This document shows, one piece after another, positions 59,297-64,000 of a stretch of 64,000 nt of DNA. The stretch's first letter is position 1; each line of letters begins with the position of its first letter. The stretch spans positions 248,001 to 312,000 of the forward strand of contig NZ_CAAAIM010000002.1 of assembly GCF_900639985.1 (NCBI RefSeq). Direction: 5' to 3'. The notes beneath the pieces were generated by a model. The model was not told the origin of the DNA, searched no databases, and saw only the letters and a program-made list of their open reading frames with translations. The position numbers were made by a program, and so were the translations under genes. Source of the DNA: Legionella rowbothamii (GTDB lineage: Bacteria > Pseudomonadota > Gammaproteobacteria > Legionellales > Legionellaceae).

Positions 59297-59710
59297 ATGA
59301 AACTGCTCGTATTGAGTTTACTATTAATCTCTTCTGCTCTTCATGCTAGCTGTGGAGACTTAAATATAAAGATTATCAATAACAGTACCCACAATTGTAC
59401 TTTTAAAAATAAAGTAATCTATTATGGGACTTTACCAAGCGAAAATATTGCTATGAACATCCCCGCTGGTCAATCCAGCCCTATTATTAGAGCCAGCCAA
59501 AATAATATAGGTGTAGGAGTTCTTCTCACTTACATGTGCGATAATGAAATTGTGAAGTTTTATTCTTGGCAAGATTATTGTGGTTTTCCTGCTGCAGGAG
59601 ATCTTGGAGGACAACCTCAAGATTCAACCACTTTAAATCTTGATTATTACACTCAAGCAGGCAGTTATTTATCAGGCCTACCAGGCACAATTACATGGCG
59701 TATTTCGTAA
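59297..59710 (+). CDS. Small secreted protein, 137 aa
   Basis: A signal peptide (MKLLVLSLLLISSALHA) with probable cleavage before SCGD, then about 120 residues that are probably beta-rich and end TITWRIS. Cysteines at Cys19, 34 and in CDNE and YCGF could form disulfides. The ribosome binding site AAGGAAAA is close to the ATG. No family recognised; an exported or envelope protein is likely. A GTAGGTCGGGC palindrome follows the stop. Confidence 0.75.
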   Translation: MKLLVLSLLLISSALHASCGDLNIKIINNSTHNCTFKNKVIYYGTLPSENIAMNIPAGQSSPIIRASQNNIGVGVLLTYMCDNEIVKFYSWQDYCGFPAAGDLGGQPQDSTTLNLDYYTQAGSYLSGLPGTITWRIS

Positions 59711-59722
59711 AAATAAGCGTAG

Positions 59723-59741
59723 GTCGGGCTGGTGGCCCGAC
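59723..59741. repeat. REP-like palindrome (GTAGGtCGGGC type)
   Basis: Arms GTCGGGC and GCCCGAC with a 5-base loop, preceded by GTAG, 12 bases after the stop of the secreted-protein gene. Same family as 3846 and 12572. It may act as the terminator. Confidence 0.65.
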
Positions 59742-59790
59742 ATATAATTGCGATTGAAGCGAGAATCTGCATTATTACAAGCTTCATGAA

Positions 59791-60118
59791 CTATTTGTCA
59801 TGAAGATGGGGTATTACAGTATACTGATCTTTGGGGCGAGTTGATTTATAGGCTTGCCCACGTTGCTCTTTACAGCACAAAAGATTTCCCATCTCAGTTA
59901 AGAGGAAATCAAGGGTACTATCTGGCTCATCAGTAACTTTCGCAGTAACCCGTACGGGAATTAATAAAATAATTGCATTCTCCTTGTGACGCTTCAATTC
60001 TTTGGCGCCATTGCTTGCTTTCTCCAATGAATTGGATTTCATCCAGAGGGGTAGCATCAATAATAGTATTATCGATATTGAAGGCCCATTGGTTATTTTG
60101 TGACCTATAAAAAATCAC
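59791..60118 (-). pseudogene. Frameshifted remnant of an unknown gene
   Basis: Two overlapping minus-strand frames look like one protein split by a frameshift. The first (GTG at 60118) reads NNQWAFNIDNTIIDATPLDE and on to GECNYFINS. The other frame continues with TAKVTDEPDSTLDFLLTEMG and stops at 59791. The switch would be in the T/A-rich stretch near 59970. An in-frame stop just before 60118 suggests the 5' end is also lost. About 109 residues in total. No family recognised. The gap 60119-60391 shows no other gene. Confidence 0.35.
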
Positions 60119-60391
60119 TCGGGTTGATTATAGGTTAGTCGTAATGAGGTTTATTAAAAATACTAGGGCTGGTGACGATTTAGAGAAGTTGGCCAAAACA
60201 CGGAGCTAACTTAGTTTATTTAAGCATGGAACACATTGGTTGATAAATTGATAGGCCATTGGATAAAGGAGCAAGAGGGAACTGGTCATAATCGCTTCGT
60301 CCTCTGTTTACAAATTTAGAAGTGATAATACAAACGAAATTATTATTTCATTTTATTATCTATCCATCCATGATGAATGAGGGTATCGCTA

Positions 60392-61498
60392 ATGGCGCAA
60401 CACAATAATTTTCCTTCCTTAATCGTTCTTTCAACAGACTCTAATGGAAAAGTTCAATGCCTGCAGGAAAATGGCGAGCCACTATCATTGCTCGATCATG
60501 GCAAATCTCTGGCCTGTCTTTTTGTGCCAATACTAATGGTGGAGCAGCAGCTGGCTTATAAAGATTATGCTCTTTATGCTTTTAAAAACGCCGATGATCT
60601 ATCAATTAAAATTAATAAAATTAAGCAACATGAACAGCATGCCATTTTGTTAATCGGTGCTAACGAGCGACGCGAAATTTATTTTATGGAAGATAATAGA
60701 TTAGTTTCTTGCACACCTACATATATTGATTGTGAGGTGTATCGTGATTTTCTTCATAAGATAAATATCAACTCAGAGGGCAAGGCAACAAGTGAAGAAT
60801 TATATTACCTCGACACGTTTATTAAATTATTGCGTCAAATTGGCAATCGTGGAAATGAAGCTGGGATATCTGGTACACGAATAGGTGTTAATGTATTTTC
60901 AAGAGATTTTTCTCCATGTAATGCCATTGTTGCCCAAAGAAAAATAGATAATCACTTTGTTCTACATCACTCGACAAGTGCTAGCATGGATGAAACGAAA
61001 CCCGGAGTAGGGCTTTTTTTGGATGGGATAATAAAAGGTGAGGGATTTACTTTTGCAGCAGTGATGCAAAATCCTAAAGTTAAAAAAAATTATTTAAAAG
61101 CACCGATGCTTGCAGCGCAATTGGCAATACAACTTAATGATCAGAATATAGACCGGATCAATATTCCTGAGGGGTATGGGGCAATCGCATGTGTTAATGG
61201 TGATACCATAATCATGGCCCAGGAGCTGGAGTTTTTTAAGAATGAATTGGATAAACAAAAACTCATAGGTCAGTTGAAAACAAAAAACAGAGATGCCGTT
61301 CGTTTTATTGAATTAGATAATGAAAGTCTTTCTTTACCTGAAACTGAAAAAGAACTCAGGAAGCAGTTTCAAATAGAAAAAAATGGCTCTGGGATGAAGG
61401 AGGTATACAGCAATCTTTTAGGGCAGTTAGGTTTCTTCCCCACTATCCATGAAAAATTACCTGAAGTCGAAAAGAAGAAGAAATGCTCTTTTATGTAA
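60392..61498 (+). CDS. Hypothetical protein with C-terminal CaaX box, candidate effector
   Basis: A 368-residue soluble protein of unknown fold. I start at the ATG at 60392, 8 bases after GAGGG; an in-frame ATG 15 bases upstream is less well placed. No signal peptide or membrane span. The last eight residues are KKKKCSFM: four lysines followed by Cys365-Ser-Phe-Met. A C-terminal CaaX with Met favours farnesylation by host enzymes, and a polybasic stretch is a common second membrane signal. Several Legionella Dot/Icm effectors use host prenylation (for example AnkB). Bacteria have no CaaX prenyltransferases, so the motif would only make sense in a host. Confidence 0.78.
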   Translation: MAQHNNFPSLIVLSTDSNGKVQCLQENGEPLSLLDHGKSLACLFVPILMVEQQLAYKDYALYAFKNADDLSIKINKIKQHEQHAILLIGANERREIYFMEDNRLVSCTPTYIDCEVYRDFLHKININSEGKATSEELYYLDTFIKLLRQIGNRGNEAGISGTRIGVNVFSRDFSPCNAIVAQRKIDNHFVLHHSTSASMDETKPGVGLFLDGIIKGEGFTFAAVMQNPKVKKNYLKAPMLAAQLAIQLNDQNIDRINIPEGYGAIACVNGDTIIMAQELEFFKNELDKQKLIGQLKTKNRDAVRFIELDNESLSLPETEKELRKQFQIEKNGSGMKEVYSNLLGQLGFFPTIHEKLPEVEKKKKCSFM

Positions 61499-61567
61499 GA
61501 CAAATTATGTGAATATTGCTAGCATGATCGACATTTCAATTTTTATAATTTGATTTTTATTTTATAG

Positions 61568-61753
61568 CCGATAGGGTCGACAGAGGGGCATCATGCGTCA
61601 AATGAATTGGATATCATCCTCAAGGCTGGCGCCATTAATTGTATCATCCATACCGAAAGTAAAGAGAATTGTTCTGTGGTGAGCTTGAAGAAAAGGGAGG
61701 CTCTTAAGAAGCAAGCCTTGAACATTGAATTTTTATCTTCAAAAGATCTTTAA
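61568..61753 (+). pseudogene. Possible decayed ORF
   Basis: An open frame of 61 codons with no start codon, bounded by stops at 61565-61567 and 61751-61753 (SNELDIILKAGAINCIIHTE then LKKREALKKQALNIEFL). The composition looks protein-like, so it may be the 3' remnant of a gene. The rest of 61499-61919 shows nothing I can support. Confidence 0.25.
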
Positions 61754-61919
61754 ATTCATAATGTAAGACCTGATTTTAGGGTATGTAAATGATGTATACC
61801 TTGACGAAGCAAATAAACTCCTTAATCTGGCCGGAGCAATAAAATGCTAATTGTGTTCATAAAGACCAGCTGATCTGTTATTATACACGCATTTGCTAGC
61901 CTTTATTTGTAGGTACCGG

Positions 61920-64000
61920 ATGCCTTTAGCCAAAGAACTTCTTCGTCGCTTAAGACAAAATGATCAATCGTTGCAAATTGTAGATGATGCTCAAAACGAG
62001 CTTGATGGTTCAGCCACCAAAGAGTTAGTTGCTGCATTGGCGCATAATACGGCAGTTCATACGTTAAACATTCAACTAAGGTATGCAGACTTGATCTTGG
62101 ACAATGTGTTTACCAGGGGCATGAGGGCTTTTGCTCCGTTGTTAAAAACGAATAAAACCATTCGTTCATTACAATTGCGTCTTACGTTTTTAGATAATAA
62201 AGAGACCCAAATATTCCTTGAGGCATTACAAGAAAATAAAACCATTGAAATGCTGGATTTACGTTCTACGCTGTGGAATAGACGAGAGTCAACTCCCCTC
62301 GTTAACGGGTTGGCTGAGATCTTACAAACAAATACGACCATCCATACCTTAAATGCAAATTATTATTGGCCTTTAAAAACTCTTGATTCGTTAAAAACGA
62401 ATACAACCCTCCATACTTTAGGCGTAGGATATTTATATCCTCTAACTCAATCAGAATTATTAAAAACGAATACAACAATTCGAACACTTATTGTCGGAGA
62501 AAGGTTAAGCGACTCACACGCTATTATCTTAAAATTATTCGCGGATATTTTGGAATTTAATACTACTCTAACTGCTCTAAATTTCCTGCCTGAATCGGAT
62601 CATCCTCTCGCTCAGCCTAAACAAGAACAACAAATACAAATCGATCGGATTAACTCCTATATTGAGCGTAATATGGTAGAAGATGAGCTTAAGCGACGTG
62701 CTCGTGAGCAAGAAGCACAGCAGCGTCAAGCAGAAGAAGAGACAACGACCCTACAAGAAGCGCTTAGAGCATTTAATGCAAGTAAAGATCATTTAACTGA
62801 ACTTTATAACCTACAAACAGAACACTTAAAAACTTTGGAGCAACAGTTACAGCAAGTAAGTCAACAAAATCTAGTACTTAATCCACTCCAAGCACAGCAA
62901 ATACAAACGATGGAGGCATTATTCGCTAGAGATCAAATACAACAACAGCAATTAAAATCAATCCAAGCTCATCCTAACCTGAAATTGTTCTTTAATACCT
63001 TTGTTATTGATTTTGAAGCATTGATCATTGCTTTAAAAGCATCAGGGACTCAATTAATTAAACCTGCTTCAAGTTTACCCGAGCAATTAGGTTCCGGCGC
63101 TTTAAAAATAGCAATCAAGGCCATCCCCATACCTATAATTGGAGGTATTGTTGGGATAATTGCAAGTGGTATAGATAAACTTGGTGAAAAGCAAAAACAA
63201 GCGCTTGCTGCAAATTTTGCACGCCTAGGGACTTTAAATGAATTTAACCAACTAGGCCAGCAACTTGCTTTAATGCTGACACTGCGCTATCAGCAACAAA
63301 TCACAGAGTTATTAGCTCCCGAAGAACAGTTTGCTTACCAACAACAGGTTTTAACGCACAAAATAAAACAAAAGTTAGGTGAGATCGTCTTTAAAACGGC
63401 AGAGGAACGTTATGCTGCTACCATGGCCCATTTTGCCATAGCTCGTATCGTTAATGCGGTATTTAACAATGATTTTAAAGATCCTAATAATTTAAAGAAT
63501 CAATTATTGCAATGCATTACACGTTCATTAACGTTCCCCCAGGAAGTTCAAGCTAAATTGGCGAGTGTGTTGGGAATGAACCAAGTTGTTAATAAACAAC
63601 ATCGGGCTTGGGCTTTAGGCGATCTGTTTAATAAGCCGGGCTTATACACGATTACGCAGGGGAAAAAGCAATATTACACAACACCTGATTGTGATTATAG
63701 AACCTATGGTTTTTGTTTAACGGATCATGATGAGGTTACAAAGCTGAATGCTCTCGAGCTTTCTGATGGCGAAGAATTTGATTTAAATGAGGCGATTTCC
63801 AATGAAGCTAATATGGAAATGGAAGAGCAAGTGCCACAAAATGATGAGCAGGAGTTGCAAGTACAGGTGGGATTGTTACAGGCACAATTAGAGCGGCAAG
63901 AGGTACAAATCCGATTGTTACAACAGCAATTACTACAATTTAGAAAAAGCGCACTTACAAATTCTGAACAAGAATCACTAGATGATGGCAATGGCCAGTT
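61920..64000 (+). CDS. Leucine-rich-repeat/coiled-coil protein, partial (3' end beyond window), candidate effector
   Basis: Open from the ATG at 61920 to the window end, at least 693 residues. Residues ~35-235 contain about seven leucine-rich repeats of the eukaryotic ribonuclease-inhibitor type (FAPLLKTNKTIRSLQLRL, EILQTNTTIHTLNANY, SLKTNTTLHTLGVGY). A Gln/Glu-rich coiled coil (about 240-340) follows, then a hydrophobic stretch (IPIPIIGGIVGIIASGI, near 400), a helical region, and a second Gln-rich coiled coil at the end of the window. No signal peptide. The layout is typical of Legionella LRR effectors. The ribosome binding site is weak (GTAGG). Confidence 0.85.
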   Translation, partial: MPLAKELLRRLRQNDQSLQIVDDAQNELDGSATKELVAALAHNTAVHTLNIQLRYADLILDNVFTRGMRAFAPLLKTNKTIRSLQLRLTFLDNKETQIFLEALQENKTIEMLDLRSTLWNRRESTPLVNGLAEILQTNTTIHTLNANYYWPLKTLDSLKTNTTLHTLGVGYLYPLTQSELLKTNTTIRTLIVGERLSDSHAIILKLFADILEFNTTLTALNFLPESDHPLAQPKQEQQIQIDRINSYIERNMVEDELKRRAREQEAQQRQAEEETTTLQEALRAFNASKDHLTELYNLQTEHLKTLEQQLQQVSQQNLVLNPLQAQQIQTMEALFARDQIQQQQLKSIQAHPNLKLFFNTFVIDFEALIIALKASGTQLIKPASSLPEQLGSGALKIAIKAIPIPIIGGIVGIIASGIDKLGEKQKQALAANFARLGTLNEFNQLGQQLALMLTLRYQQQITELLAPEEQFAYQQQVLTHKIKQKLGEIVFKTAEERYAATMAHFAIARIVNAVFNNDFKDPNNLKNQLLQCITRSLTFPQEVQAKLASVLGMNQVVNKQHRAWALGDLFNKPGLYTITQGKKQYYTTPDCDYRTYGFCLTDHDEVTKLNALELSDGEEFDLNEAISNEANMEMEEQVPQNDEQELQVQVGLLQAQLERQEVQIRLLQQQLLQFRKSALTNSEQESLDDGNGQ

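Noticed and set aside
62072..62487. Minus-strand frames opposite the LRR gene
   Set aside because: Shadows of the LRR frame, which stays open for more than 2 kb and has clear repeats.
54248..64000. Integrase, transposase or CRISPR array after ssrA
   Set aside because: No integrase or transposase motif, no regularly spaced repeats, and no second copy of the ssrA 3' end are visible in the window.
1..64000. rRNA or tRNA genes
   Set aside because: None was recognised. The only tRNA-like structure is the acceptor/T arm of tmRNA.

Overview
The window looks like chromosomal DNA of a Legionellaceae bacterium, most likely a Legionella species other than L. pneumophila. This is inferred from the moderately AT-rich base composition, from close relatives of the Legionella virulence enzymes PlaC (GDSL phospholipase/acyltransferase) and SrnA (secreted RNase T2), and from several large proteins with membrane, coiled-coil, J-domain, leucine-rich-repeat or CaaX features typical of Legionella effectors. 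No database search was possible. Family names rest on motifs, length and context.

Layout. 1-10.4 kb: glmU, a duplicated-looking VUT-type membrane protein, unknown genes, an overlapping nth-rnfB-metG operon (minus strand) and queC. 10.6-18.6 kb: accessory genes, including a large membrane/coiled-coil protein, RNase T2, a GIN-domain lipoprotein, an alpha/beta hydrolase, and a convergent pair (an acidic repeat protein and a J-domain protein) that share a ~110-residue domain. 18.8-23.2 kb: a minus-strand housekeeping block (trhO-smpB-bcp, phoH-like, guaC). 23.5-31.5 kb: plaC-like, glmS, tex, a YciA-type thioesterase and an unknown gene. 31.6-44.6 kb: a surface polysaccharide locus with an acyltransferase, a TviC/TviB-like epimerase and dehydrogenase, two glycosyltransferases, a putative Wzy, an AsnB-type amidotransferase, Wzx and Wzz. 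This suggests a Wzx/Wzy-dependent O-polysaccharide, possibly with an amidated aminouronic acid. 44.8-50.5 kb: the tkt-gap-pgk-pyk operon. 50.9-54.2 kb: a paralogue of the 10.6-kb membrane protein, then oligopeptidase A (prlC).

At 54,475-54,873 lies ssrA (tmRNA), a common integration site. What follows looks like accessory DNA. It holds a tight three-gene operon (winged-HTH protein, nucleotidyltransferase, calcineurin-like phosphoesterase) preceded by a 32-bp near-palindrome over the promoter. Next come an unknown convergent gene, a ~1.2-kb sparse stretch with a possible 59-residue ORF and a perfect hairpin, a small secreted protein, and decayed ORFs. The region ends with a protein whose C-terminus is a polybasic CaaX box (CSFM) and a leucine-rich-repeat/coiled-coil protein that runs off the window.

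GlmS and GlmU (UDP-GlcNAc synthesis) supply precursors to the polysaccharide locus. SmpB and tmRNA (trans-translation) are both present, 32 kb apart. The best candidate for an undescribed system is the three-gene cassette after ssrA. Other leads are the J-domain/repeat pair and the CaaX protein. Dispersed GC-rich palindromes mark the ends of many transcription units.
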